Below the pieces are notes generated by a model. It was not told where the DNA came from. It searched no databases and saw only the letters and a program-made list of their open reading frames with translations. A program made the translations under genes and the position numbers. From Bifidobacteriaceae bacterium (lineage in GTDB: Bacteria; Actinomycetota; Actinomycetes; Actinomycetales; WQXJ01), in the NCBI GenBank assembly GCA_031267825.1, contig JAIRYJ010000013.1:1-64000 (forward strand): a DNA stretch of 64,000 bases. The letters run 5' to 3'. The first letter of the stretch is position 1. Every line of letters starts with the position of its first letter. This document shows positions 48,126 to 56,058 of the stretch, one piece after another.

Positions 48126-48491
48126 GTGGAGCTGGGGGGAATTGAACCCCCGTCCGGAAACCGCTGAACAGGTCTTCTCCGGGCGCAGCCAATTTACGGT
48201 CTACTCGGCCCCGGCGCTGCTATTGGCGGCGCGCCGCCAGGCCCAGTTGCCTACGAGTCCCCGTCCATCCCGGCAACAAAGTGGACGAGCAGTGGGCTAC
48301 TTCACGACGCCAAATCCCAAGCCGTAGCCGCTCTTGGGTTGACGGGCAGGCCACTCGCCTCAGGCGGCGAGGGCGAAGCCAGTGCGGTCAGATTTCGCAC
48401 TTATTGGTCACGTGGGGTGTTTACGAGATAACCACGTCTCCTCGGCCCGCTTCTCCTGAATCGACAATCCCCGTCGAAACCGATCAGCCCC
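48126..48491 (-). ncRNA. ssrA: transfer-messenger RNA (tmRNA)
   Basis: Rescues stalled ribosomes. The 5' end GGGGCTGATCGGTTTCGACG pairs with the 3' acceptor strand CAGCTCC, and the T-arm is GGGGGTTCAATTCCCCC (minus strand, about 48134-48150). The tag frame (48363-48398, stop 48360-48362) encodes AKSDRTGFALAA, ending in the usual ALAA. The 3' CCA is not encoded: the DNA continues ACGG after the acceptor stem. Downstream of its 3' end lies the accessory island, a usual place for integration. Confidence 0.95.
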
Positions 48492-48646
48492 TCTGTGTAA
48501 TTGTGCCTGTCTAGGGTAACGCACCCGCCAGGGTTTCTGTTCCCGTGGTTCCAGCATTCCCAAAGTTCCAGCCTTACCGTGGTTCAAGCGTTCCGGTGGT
48601 TCCCGTACGTCCGCTGTCCCAGTTTTGCCCGATGCCGTCCAGTCAG

Positions 48647-49222
48647 CTAAGCGGGTGCCGTCGGTTCGGTCCGCTGGGCGTTGTCAGCTTGGCCAGGGTG
48701 GATCTCAATGACCGTCAGAACAAGGTAAACGCTGGCTGAATCGGTCTCGCCAATGTAGGTAAAGTCACCTTGATCCAGGCCTAGCGCCAGGTTGCCGAAC
48801 ATCCGCGCCTGATCTGGTGTGCATGGTAGTTTGCGGGTGGTGAGTTGCGCCGAATGGTGCAGTTCGCCGAATCGCTGGACGCTCCTGGCGGCCCGGCTGA
48901 GTTCTGGCGGAACTGACGGATGGTCCCAGCCCCATAGGAAAGAACCGTCAGCCTTGGCGCGTGTTCCAAGGACTTGGACTGGGCTTGTAACTACGCCTTT
49001 CTTGCCTGTCCAGGAGAACTGACCGGTTCGCAGATCGGCCGTCCAGGTGGAGTCCTCGTCCAGGTCGGCGGCCTGGACGATCCGCTTAAGTGTCGCGTTG
49101 TGCCGTTCCAGGCCCTTATCCGCCGTGGCGATAATCGCCGATCGGTCCGCCTCGCAATAGCCTGCCAACGGTGTTGGTGCCGACCCACCGGGAGACGGCC
49201 CGCGGCGCCCGAATAGTGTCAT
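48647..49222 (-). CDS. DUF6882-like hypothetical protein
   Basis: A 191-residue protein without signal peptide. TADLRTGQFSWTGKKGVVTSPVQVLGTRAKADGSFLWGWDHPSVP resembles the DUF6882 pattern, where a strand ending in VLG is followed by a WxWxHPS/NPS motif. Function is unknown; the family is often found near immunity or toxin genes, but no such partner is evident. It directly precedes ssrA on the minus strand. The sequence TTGCCCGATGCCGTCC lies just after its stop (48625-48640). Confidence 0.6.
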   Translation of the reverse strand: MTLFGRRGPSPGGSAPTPLAGYCEADRSAIIATADKGLERHNATLKRIVQAADLDEDSTWTADLRTGQFSWTGKKGVVTSPVQVLGTRAKADGSFLWGWDHPSVPPELSRAARSVQRFGELHHSAQLTTRKLPCTPDQARMFGNLALGLDQGDFTYIGETDSASVYLVLTVIEIHPGQADNAQRTEPTAPA

Positions 49223-49287
49223 CGCGTTAGCTTAGCGGCACGTCCCGAACGACCCTCCAAGCGGCAAGTTTTCGCCAGCCTCCCGAG

Positions 49288-49364
49288 CACCGGGGCGGTC
49301 CACCTCATGCGCGGAGACCGCTTAGGCACTCGCCATCAGCCTCGGCGCCACCGGGGCGGTCCAC
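49288..49364. repeat. 16-bp direct repeat upstream of the M23 gene
   Basis: CACCGGGGCGGTCCAC occurs at 49288-49303 and 49349-49364, 61 bp apart, in the spacer between the DUF6882-like gene and the M23 peptidase gene. It may be a regulator site or simply a local duplication. Confidence 0.6.
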
Positions 49365-49417
49365 AGCCGCTTGATTTCTGGCAGGCGGCGGCGCTCTAGG
49401 AACGGTAAACCTGGAGG

Positions 49418-49957
49418 ATGCCTTCACCAGGACGGATCGCCCTGATAGCAGCCGTAATATCTGCCGCTGCGGCAGCCACTGCTGGGACACCATCGGAGGG
49501 ATCGACGGCCGGCGGACTAACCGCCGCCCGGCCCGCTGCGGTAAGTCCGGAACAGGTCCGGTTCGTTTGGCCTGTTCCTGGATTGGCCCACGTTGTGCGC
49601 CCGTTCGATCTGCCCGCCGAACCGTGGCTTGCTGGACACCGGGGAGTTGATTTGGCGGCTCCCGCCGGTAGTGCGGTTCTAGCGCCGGAGGCGGGAACTG
49701 TGGCGTTCAATGGTTGGATTGTCGATCGCCATGTCTTGGTGATCCGTCACGGTGAACTGTCTTCCACACTTGAACCTGTACTGTCCAGCCTGACACTTGG
49801 TCAACTGGTTACTCGCGGCCAGGCAGTCGGCTTGGTGGCGGACGGCGAGGCCTGGCATTGTGATGGCTGTTTGCATTGGGGCGTACGGCGCGGCCAGCAG
49901 TACATTGACCCAACGTTGCTGGCTGAACCCAGACCGCGGGCTGTCCTAAAGCGATAG
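49418..49957 (+). CDS. secreted M23 family peptidase
   Basis: Probable peptidoglycan hydrolase or inactive relative, exported by an N-terminal hydrophobic signal (RIALIAAVISAAAAATAG). The M23 core has HRGVDLAAPAGSAVLAPEAGTV (zinc-binding His and Asp) and CLHWGVRRGQQYIDP. The usual HxH is C-L-H here, as in the mycobacterial Rv2891-type proteins next to rpsB, so this is normal for the subfamily but may mean reduced activity. It is the gene that should neighbour rpsB; the island separates them. The GGAGG directly before the ATG is unusually close. Confidence 0.82.
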   Translation: MPSPGRIALIAAVISAAAAATAGTPSEGSTAGGLTAARPAAVSPEQVRFVWPVPGLAHVVRPFDLPAEPWLAGHRGVDLAAPAGSAVLAPEAGTVAFNGWIVDRHVLVIRHGELSSTLEPVLSSLTLGQLVTRGQAVGLVADGEAWHCDGCLHWGVRRGQQYIDPTLLAEPRPRAVLKR

Positions 49958-49975
49958 GCGGCCACAGCCAAGTCC

Positions 49976-50046
49976 GGTCAAGCCGGGCCAAACCAGGCCA
50001 AACCAAGTCAGGTCAAGCCGGGCCAAACCAAGTCAGGCCAAGCCAA
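49976..50046. repeat. tandem degenerate repeats GTCAAGCCGGGCCAAACCA
   Basis: Between the M23 gene and xerC, the 20-bp unit at 49976-49995 recurs identically at 50011-50030 (35-bp period), with partial copies (CCAGGCCAAACCA, GTCAGGCCAAGCCAAG) between and after. It is non-coding. Confidence 0.75.
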
Positions 50047-50202
50047 GCTGCCCCATCCGCTCGCATCACAGGCCACCGTGCCGCGGTCCACCGGGCGACC
50101 CACCGGCCAAGCATTGCAGCGTTTCCGCTGGTAAACACCTTGTTCACAGCGCTCCCCCAAGCCGGACGGTGAAGCGTGTGGCGCCACACCCGCCTGGTAT
50201 GA

Positions 50203-51264
50203 CTAGTCAGATTTACCGGAACGGGGGTGAGCCTGAGCGTAGGAGTCCCACAGGCGTTCGGCCGTGACATGGGTGTAGCGCTGAGTTGTCGCCAGTGAAG
50301 AATGTCCCAGCATCTCTTGCACCGATCTCAGGTCGGAGCCACCTTCCAGCAGGTGGGTGGCGGCCGAGTGCCTCAGGCCGTGTGGCGCCAAGTCTTCAAC
50401 ACCAGCCCTTTGGGCGGCCCGGTGGACGGCGACTCTGGCCTGTCTGGCGTCTAGCCGGGCACCGCGAGCACCTAAGAAAACCGCCGTGCGGGCGGCGCCG
50501 CCAGTCGTGCGCAACAGATCCGGTCGGCCGTGTTCAAGCCAGGCCGCCAACGCCAAGGCAGCCGGGCGGCCGAACGGTACGACTCGTTCTTTATTGCCTT
50601 TGCCCAGCACCCGGACCATTCGCCGGTCAAGATCAAGAGCTTCGAGATCAAGTGAAACCGCTTCTGAAACACGTATGCCAGTGGCGTAGATCAGTTCAAC
50701 CAAAGCGTGGTCTCGTTGAGCGATCGGGTCACCACCGGCCGCCAAAGCGGCGGCCTGGTCCATCACTGTTCCGGCTTCACGTTGCGTCAAAGTGCGCGGC
50801 AGGTAACGTTCGGCAGCTGGTGTCCGTAACCGGCTGGCGGCGTTGGTCATCACTCGACCTTGTTCGGTGGCCCATCCGAGGAAGCGTTTGATGGAGGCAC
50901 CGCGCCGGGCGAGAGATGACTTCGCATCACCTTGTTTCATGTGAAACATCAGCCAGTCGCGCAGGTCATCCAACACGATCTGACCAAGATCAGCGTCAGA
51001 TTCGATCACTAACCGCTGGAGGAGGTCAAGAGTGTCACGCCGGTAGGCGGAAATGGTCAGGGGCGCCAGCCCTTCGCCACGCAACGCGGCCGCGAAAGCT
51101 TCTAGAACGGCGTCTTGCCAAGCTTTACCGGCTGCTCCAACAGTGCCCACAGTTCCCAGTATCCACCGTGCCTCACCGGTTGTGCCGAATTCGAGCCAGA
51201 CGGCGCCGTTAGCGGTCGTCTGGGGCGGATCAACCAAATCCCGCCGCGTCATCACCTCAGGCAT
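50203..51264 (-). CDS. xerC: tyrosine recombinase XerC
   Basis: Resolves chromosome dimers with a XerD partner. Catalytic residues are all present: Arg198 (TGIRVSE), Lys222 (GKGNKER), His296 and Arg299 (HGLRHS), His321 (LGHSSLATTQ) and nucleophile Tyr330 (RYTHV). The N-terminal SAM-like DNA-binding domain is at about 50-140. At 353 residues it is about 45 longer than usual at the N-terminus, so a later start is possible. It overlaps the dprA stop by 8 bp, and the order dprA-xerC is conserved in actinobacteria, which argues against a phage integrase. Confidence 0.93.
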   Translation of the reverse strand: MPEVMTRRDLVDPPQTTANGAVWLEFGTTGEARWILGTVGTVGAAGKAWQDAVLEAFAAALRGEGLAPLTISAYRRDTLDLLQRLVIESDADLGQIVLDDLRDWLMFHMKQGDAKSSLARRGASIKRFLGWATEQGRVMTNAASRLRTPAAERYLPRTLTQREAGTVMDQAAALAAGGDPIAQRDHALVELIYATGIRVSEAVSLDLEALDLDRRMVRVLGKGNKERVVPFGRPAALALAAWLEHGRPDLLRTTGGAARTAVFLGARGARLDARQARVAVHRAAQRAGVEDLAPHGLRHSAATHLLEGGSDLRSVQEMLGHSSLATTQRYTHVTAERLWDSYAQAHPRSGKSD

Positions 51265-52687
51265 CTGACTGGCTGCCGCTCTTAGCCGCCACCGTAACTC
51301 GGGTCCGCCGGCGCCACAAACCGTTGTCGTAGACGGCCCGGCCGTCGCGTTCGAGTCGGCTCAAACAGGCCATCGTTTCGGCCGTCGATAAGCCTCCTGC
51401 CAGCACAACGGCGGTGGGTGTGGCGCCACGTGAGCGTGGTAGGGCGTCGAATATTTGCCTGTCCGATGCCGTCATCCCGTCTAGAACCCCCCAGTCGGTT
51501 TCTGGTTCTGGTTGGCCGACCAGGCCTAGTGGGCCCGCTAGTTCCAAGACCTCGTCGGCGTTGGTCACCAGTGTCGCGACACCTTCCCGGATTAGTTTGT
51601 GGCAACCCGCCGAACTGGCCGCTGTGACTGGTCCTGGTACAGCCGCGACTGGGCGCATCAGTCCGGCCGCATCACGTGCTGTGCGGTGGGCGCCGGAACG
51701 CCAACCAGATTCTGTCACCACTGTGACCGCTGTAATGGCCGCGATCAGGCGGTTACGCTGCAGGAATCTTTCCCGTCTGGGAGCCGCCCCGGGAGGCAGC
51801 TCCGAGATCACAGCGCCTTGAGCGGCGACAGCCCCAAGCAGCCTTTCGTTGCCGGCCGGGTAGAACCGGTCAACTCCGCCCGCCATGACCGACACGGTCA
51901 AACCACCGGCCGCTAAAGCCGCCCGGTGTGCGGCCGCGTCAACACCAAAAGCCCCACCTGAAACCACTGTCACACCGTGGGCCACCAGGTCCGCCGCGAT
52001 CTGGGCTGTCACAGTTTCGCCATAGGCGGTGCAGGCCCGCATCCCGACCACCGCCACCGCCCGGGTCAAGCAGCCACCTAACGCGTCTAGCAACCCAGCC
52101 TCAGACCGGACCCAAAGACAAAACGGGGCGGCGTCTTCTAGATCGTTCAAGCCAACGGGCCAACCAGGATCATCTGGTAGTAGCAGGCCACCTCCTAAAG
52201 CTTCAATGGCTCGCAACTCACGGCCAGGATCGAGTCCCTCCAGACGTGGCAGCCAACGAGCCCTGGCCCGCTCCAGCCCGCCACCGCCCGGTTTGGCCGC
52301 CATGGTCAACCCGGCCGACGGGTCCGGTGTGGGCCCGGCCGGAGCGGAACTGGCCGGTTCTAGCGGTCCGGACCGCTCCCGCGAACCTGATTGTTCCGAC
52401 ACGCCAGACTGTTCTCGCGGGCCAGATTCTTCCCCGAACCCGGACTGTACCCACACTTCAGATTGATCCCGCGGTTCAGATTGCTCTCGCGAGTCAGGTC
52501 GTTCCCGCTGGCCGGATTGCTCCCACAGGTCGAGTTGCCTGGGCCGCTGAGCTACTAACCAGCGCAGGGCCTGTTCTGGGCCGACCGCCCGCACCAAATG
52601 ACCAGCATCACGGTCGCCTGGTTCGCCGATGCGGCTCCAAGCCACCCGTGCCAGACGCGGATCATCCAAGTCGAAAGCTAACTCCAT
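51257..52687 (-). CDS. dprA: DNA processing protein DprA with a repeat-rich insert
   Basis: Single-strand DNA-binding protein that loads RecA in natural transformation. The Rossmann-like core has AVVGMRACTAYGETVTAQIAADL, VVSGGAFGVDAAAHRAALA and MAGGVDRFYPAGN. The C-terminal part is a winged-helix-like domain. Between the N-terminal helical part and the core (about residues 53-128) is an insert of Ser/Glu/Gln/Arg decapeptide-like repeats (REQSG, QSGSRERSG). At 476 residues it is about 90 longer than usual. It is followed by xerC and preceded by comM. Confidence 0.92.
   Translation of the reverse strand: MELAFDLDDPRLARVAWSRIGEPGDRDAGHLVRAVGPEQALRWLVAQRPRQLDLWEQSGQRERPDSREQSEPRDQSEVWVQSGFGEESGPREQSGVSEQSGSRERSGPLEPASSAPAGPTPDPSAGLTMAAKPGGGGLERARARWLPRLEGLDPGRELRAIEALGGGLLLPDDPGWPVGLNDLEDAAPFCLWVRSEAGLLDALGGCLTRAVAVVGMRACTAYGETVTAQIAADLVAHGVTVVSGGAFGVDAAAHRAALAAGGLTVSVMAGGVDRFYPAGNERLLGAVAAQGAVISELPPGAAPRRERFLQRNRLIAAITAVTVVTESGWRSGAHRTARDAAGLMRPVAAVPGPVTAASSAGCHKLIREGVATLVTNADEVLELAGPLGLVGQPEPETDWGVLDGMTASDRQIFDALPRSRGATPTAVVLAGGLSTAETMACLSRLERDGRAVYDNGLWRRRTRVTVAAKSGSQSDA
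52304..52531. repeat. coding repeats in dprA
   Basis: A stretch of degenerate repeats of about 15-24 bp (variants of GTTCAGATTGTTCTCGCGA/CCGG) encodes the Ser/Glu/Gln-rich insert of DprA. Lengths are multiples of three. Confidence 0.75.
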
Positions 52688-52689
52688 GA

Positions 52690-54231
52690 TTAAGTCTCCC
52701 GGCGGCGTAAAGCCATCGCCGTGTCGATTTCACTAGCCCGTGGAGTTTCGCGCCCTGCCAGGTCAGCCATGGTCCACGCGACCCGCAGCACCCGGTCAAC
52801 GCCGCGCAACGAGAGCTGGCCAAGTTGAAGCGCCCGGTTCAGCCCCGATTGCGACAGGCGTCGCGTGCCAAGACGCGAGCGTAGCCATTGGCCTGGCGCT
52901 TCACAGTTCAAACTCCAACCCAAACCTTGGAACCGGTGACGTTGGATTTCGCGCGCCTGAGCCACGCGTGCCGCCACCTTGGCGCTTGACTCACCGGCAG
53001 GCTCACCGGACGGCGGCAAGCTGGCGACAGGTTCCACCGAAACCCACATGTCAAGCCGGTCCAACAGCGGCCCAGAGATCCGCCCCTGGTAGTTCCGTTT
53101 CGCCATTGACGTGCAAGAACACTTTTCACCACGGCCGAAGCCTTGTCCGCAAGGGCAGGGGTTGGCGGCCAACACTAGGTGGAATCTGGCCGGGAAGCGG
53201 GCCGTCGCCCTGGCCCGCTGTATCACTACTTCGCCCCGTTCCAGAGGCTGGCGCAAAGTTTGCAGCACCCGGGGCGAAAACTCGGGACACTCGTCAAGGA
53301 ACAACACACCACGGTGCGCCAGCGAGATAGCACCTGGACGTAACACGCCGCTGCCTCCCCCAACTAGGGCGGCCGGTGTCGCGGTGTGGTGCGGGTCTTG
53401 AAAAGGTGGGCGCCGGATCAGCCCGGCGCTAGCGTCTAGCGTTCCAGCGACTGAGTGTAAGGCTGTCACTTCAATTGATTCAGTTTCCGTCAGTGGCGGC
53501 AGCAGGCCAGGTAGGCGGCTGGCGAGCATGGTCTTACCGTTGCCGGGAGGGCCCTGCATCATCAGGTGGTGACCGCCAGCGGCCGCCACTTCCAAGGCGT
53601 AGCGGGCGGAAACCTGGCCTACCACATCAGCCAGGTCCGGGCAGGGCGGATTTGGAAGCGGCGGACGGCTGGCCGCTTCGCTCAGCCGTCGGCTCTGGGC
53701 GGGCTGTGCGATGGCCGCCCCCAGCAGCCACGCCAGCTCATCAAGGCTTTCAACCCCTATCGCATCCGCTCCTTTGACCAGGCGCGCCTCAGGCAGGCTG
53801 GCGGCTGGCACCACTACCCGCCGCCTATCGGCCGCTACCGCTGCCACGACGGCAGGTAATACGCCACGCACTGGCCGGACCCGGCCGTCGAGCGATAGTT
53901 CACCTAGACAGACCAGGTCACGAGCTGATTCGGGCGGTATTTGGCCAGTTGCGCTTAGAACCGCCACTGCGATGCCCAGGTCAAAGCTGGTGCCAGCCTT
54001 CGGCAGGTAGGCCGGTGACAGATTGGCTGTGACACGGCCACGGGGGAACCGTAAACCTGCCGAGACAGTCGCCGCACGGACCCGGTCACGTGATTCGCCG
54101 ACTGCTACATCTGGTAGTCCCACCAGCGCGAAGGCCGGCAGTCCGGCCGGTTGGGAGAGAACCTCAACATCAATGATGTGTCCTTCCAAACCGCTCAGTG
54201 TGACACCCAGCGTCCGTCCGATCTGACTCAT
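52690..54231 (-). CDS. comM: ComM/YifB-family AAA+ ATPase (Mg-chelatase-like)
   Basis: Hexameric helicase that in Vibrio promotes branch migration during transformation; annotated ComM or YifB. The N-terminal Lon-like domain has RFPRGRVTANLSPAYLPKAG. Walker A is GPPGNGKTMLASRLPGLLPPL (about residue 225), Walker B is VLFLDECPEF, and a cysteine cluster ANPCPCGQGFGRGEKCSC follows. At 513 residues it has usual length. It overlaps the yraN stop (TGATG). The yraN-comM-dprA order is conserved. Confidence 0.95.
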   Translation of the reverse strand: MSQIGRTLGVTLSGLEGHIIDVEVLSQPAGLPAFALVGLPDVAVGESRDRVRAATVSAGLRFPRGRVTANLSPAYLPKAGTSFDLGIAVAVLSATGQIPPESARDLVCLGELSLDGRVRPVRGVLPAVVAAVAADRRRVVVPAASLPEARLVKGADAIGVESLDELAWLLGAAIAQPAQSRRLSEAASRPPLPNPPCPDLADVVGQVSARYALEVAAAGGHHLMMQGPPGNGKTMLASRLPGLLPPLTETESIEVTALHSVAGTLDASAGLIRRPPFQDPHHTATPAALVGGGSGVLRPGAISLAHRGVLFLDECPEFSPRVLQTLRQPLERGEVVIQRARATARFPARFHLVLAANPCPCGQGFGRGEKCSCTSMAKRNYQGRISGPLLDRLDMWVSVEPVASLPPSGEPAGESSAKVAARVAQAREIQRHRFQGLGWSLNCEAPGQWLRSRLGTRRLSQSGLNRALQLGQLSLRGVDRVLRVAWTMADLAGRETPRASEIDTAMALRRRET

Positions 54232-54596
54232 CAGCCGACCGCTTCGAAGTGTTCAATTGACCGGCCTAGTTCTCCGCCAACAGTCACCGCTATGACATCG
54301 ATCCGTAGGTTCTTGGCGGCTTGTTCGTGTTCTGTCAGCCAAGCTGACACTAGGCCACGTAACCGGCTCAGTTTCTGCGCTGTTACGGCACCCTCCGGTG
54401 GGCCGCAAGTGTCACTTGACCTGGTTTTGACTTCGACGAAGGCTAGACTGCCTGGCTCAGGCTGGGCCACCAAGTCAAGTTCACCCCGGCGGCAACGCCA
54501 GTTACGGTCCAGGATTTGCCAACCCTTTAGGCTCAAATAGGCCGCTGCCACATCCTCGCCGTAGCGGCCCAATTCAAGCCGTGAGTTCTTCGCCAT
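54231..54596 (-). CDS. yraN: YraN family endonuclease-like protein (UPF0102)
   Basis: A 121-residue restriction-endonuclease-fold protein. The family pattern is ELGRYGEDVAAAYLSLKGWQILDRNWRCRRGELDLVA, then FVEVKTRSSDTCGPPEGAV (the E-x-K catalytic pattern). Function in vivo is unclear. It sits between lepB and comM, the usual location. Confidence 0.93.
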   Translation of the reverse strand: MAKNSRLELGRYGEDVAAAYLSLKGWQILDRNWRCRRGELDLVAQPEPGSLAFVEVKTRSSDTCGPPEGAVTAQKLSRLRGLVSAWLTEHEQAAKNLRIDVIAVTVGGELGRSIEHFEAVG

Positions 54597-54711
54597 GCCG
54601 TAATACTGGTCGAGTGGCGTGGTCTGACACCCTGAGAAGAAGCCGGGCTGTGGATGGCGGATCCTCGCACTGGCGGCGGTTTGTCACCGCCCGGCTGGGA
54701 CCGGTCTAGGA

Positions 54712-54729
54712 GGGTGTTGGATAACACCC
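54712..54729. terminator. hairpin GGGTGTT-N4-AACACCC
   Basis: A perfect 7-bp stem with a GGAT loop in the spacer between lepB (upstream on the minus strand) and yraN. Close relatives are at 31604, 38593 and 55640. With the hairpin at 54801-54834 it is likely to terminate lepB transcripts. Confidence 0.5.
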
Positions 54730-54800
54730 ACCGGCCGTGTTGACGCAGTGTGAGCCAAGCTATCACCAGCGGAAACGCGGCGACAAGGCGCTGGGAGACC

Positions 54801-54834
54801 GCCTAGGAGCCTGTTAAACGACAGGCTCCTAGGC
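54801..54834. terminator. 14-bp perfect hairpin downstream of lepB
   Basis: GCCTAGGAGCCTGT (801-814) pairs perfectly with ACAGGCTCCTAGGC (821-834) around a 6-base loop, 33 bp after the lepB stop on the minus strand. There is no U-tract. Related sequence occurs at 38486-38523 and as a half-copy at about 4972-4984. Confidence 0.65.
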
Positions 54835-54866
54835 GCGGCCTGGACTGACCGCAAGCGACAACAACG

Positions 54867-55613
54867 TCACTGCCCGGCCGGAGCCGGCACATCACGGAAA
54901 ACATCATGCGGGTTGCGCAACAGCGACAGGCGGCTGAACGGCCAGAGACGCACCTGCGCCACACCGACCAGGCGTTCAACCGCCACCGCACCGTCCCCGG
55001 GTTCTTGCCTGTGGAAACGCGAATCACCTGAGTTTGAGCGGTTATCACCCATCAGCCAAACCGAGTCGCGCGGCACAACAACATCGAACGCGATGTCCGA
55101 TGCCGCGACACCGGGTTTGAGATAAGTCTCCTCCAGCTCTACGCCGTTAACTGTCAAAGGCTGGCCCGGGCCAGCGCAGGCCACAGCGTCACCGGGCAGA
55201 CCAATGACCCGCTTAACCAAGTAATCATCAGAACTGCTTGGCGCGAAGCCAAGAACCTGGGCGGCCCCATGAATCCAGGCGCCAAGACCATGACCCTGTG
55301 GCAAGGCCCCCAAATCAGGCGAATCCGCCCAAGTGCCCGGATCGTGGAAAACCACAATGTCGCCCCGGTGAACATCAAGTACAGCGGGCGACAGTTTGGT
55401 GACCATGATCCGGTCATCCACCAGCAGAGTATCTTCCATTGACTGTGTCGGAATAAAGAAGGACTGAATGACAAATGTCTTCAAAGCCAAAGACACAATC
55501 ATCACAACCAGGACCGTAAAAGCCATCTCCAGAATCAACGGCACCGATTGGACAGGCCCAAAGCGCGCTGGAACGGGCTCCGAATGGTGTGGCCCGCCGC
55601 GCAGAGTTGTCAC
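54867..55613 (-). CDS. lepB: signal peptidase I (first copy)
   Basis: Removes signal peptides outside the membrane. One membrane helix (about 28-46) precedes the catalytic Ser58 (PTQSMEDTL), and the general base is Lys134 (YLVKRVIGLPGD). MGDNRSNSGDSR near the C-terminus is the conserved box E. At 248 residues it is normal. The start is GTG at 55613. A second, longer copy lies just upstream on the same strand, separated by the DUF2469 gene. Confidence 0.95.
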   Translation of the reverse strand: MTTLRGGPHHSEPVPARFGPVQSVPLILEMAFTVLVVMIVSLALKTFVIQSFFIPTQSMEDTLLVDDRIMVTKLSPAVLDVHRGDIVVFHDPGTWADSPDLGALPQGHGLGAWIHGAAQVLGFAPSSSDDYLVKRVIGLPGDAVACAGPGQPLTVNGVELEETYLKPGVAASDIAFDVVVPRDSVWLMGDNRSNSGDSRFHRQEPGDGAVAVERLVGVAQVRLWPFSRLSLLRNPHDVFRDVPAPAGQ

Positions 55614-55639
55614 ATCCTGAGCCTAGCTCCACCGGGCGA

Positions 55640-55658
55640 GGTGTTGAACAACACCCTC
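55640..55658. repeat. hairpin GGTGTT-GAAC-AACACC
   Basis: In the spacer between the first lepB and the DUF2469 gene, GAGGTGTT pairs with AACACCCTC around GAAC, with one unpaired C. It is the same family as the 54712 hairpin. Confidence 0.45.
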
Positions 55659-55755
55659 CGGCTGGCCGCAAAGGCAGCCGCCGCTAGAGGGACAATTACC
55701 TTCTGGCAGGTTTCGGTAGGTGTCTTCTGTCCGGCAACGTCCGAACAGCTCCCGA

Positions 55756-56058
55756 TCAAGGCAGGTTGATCTCAGCTTTCGAGAGTTCTTCAATATTGAC
55801 GTCTTTGAACGTCACAACTCGCACGGTCCGCACAAAACGGGCTGACCGGTGTAAATCCCAAACCCAGGCGTCAGCCATCTTGACGTCAAAGAAAACCTCA
55901 CCGGCGGCTGACTTGACCTGCAAATCAACATTGTTAGCTAAGTAAAAGCGACGCTCAGTTTCGACCGCGTAGCTAAATAGCCCAACAACGTCACGATATT
56001 CCCGGTAAAGCGACAACTCGGCATCGGCCTCATAAGACTCAAGGTCCTCGGTACTCAA
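55756..56058 (-). CDS. DUF2469 protein (Rv2901c family)
   Basis: A 100-residue protein found throughout actinobacteria, of unknown function. Nearly the whole sequence fits the family: YEADAELSLYREYRDVVGLF, ETERRFYLANNVDL, and WVWDLHRSARFVRTVRVVTFKDVNIEEL. Its place beside lepB and rnhB is conserved. It overlaps the second lepB by 4 bp. Confidence 0.93.
   Translation of the reverse strand: MSTEDLESYEADAELSLYREYRDVVGLFSYAVETERRFYLANNVDLQVKSAAGEVFFDVKMADAWVWDLHRSARFVRTVRVVTFKDVNIEELSKAEINLP

Noticed and set aside
48100-48160. Duplicate of the ssrA 3' end as an attachment site near 38.3 kb
   Set aside because: I looked for GGAGCTGGGGGGAATTG-like sequence at the island's far end and did not find it.
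49418-49957. Inactivated M23 enzyme because HxH is C-L-H
   Set aside because: The rpsB-linked actinobacterial subfamily shows the same C-L-H pattern as far as I recall, so it is not a lesion specific to this gene.
50203-51264. Integrase of a mobile element next to the island
   Set aside because: The recombinase overlaps dprA in the conserved dprA-xerC order and looks like housekeeping XerC.
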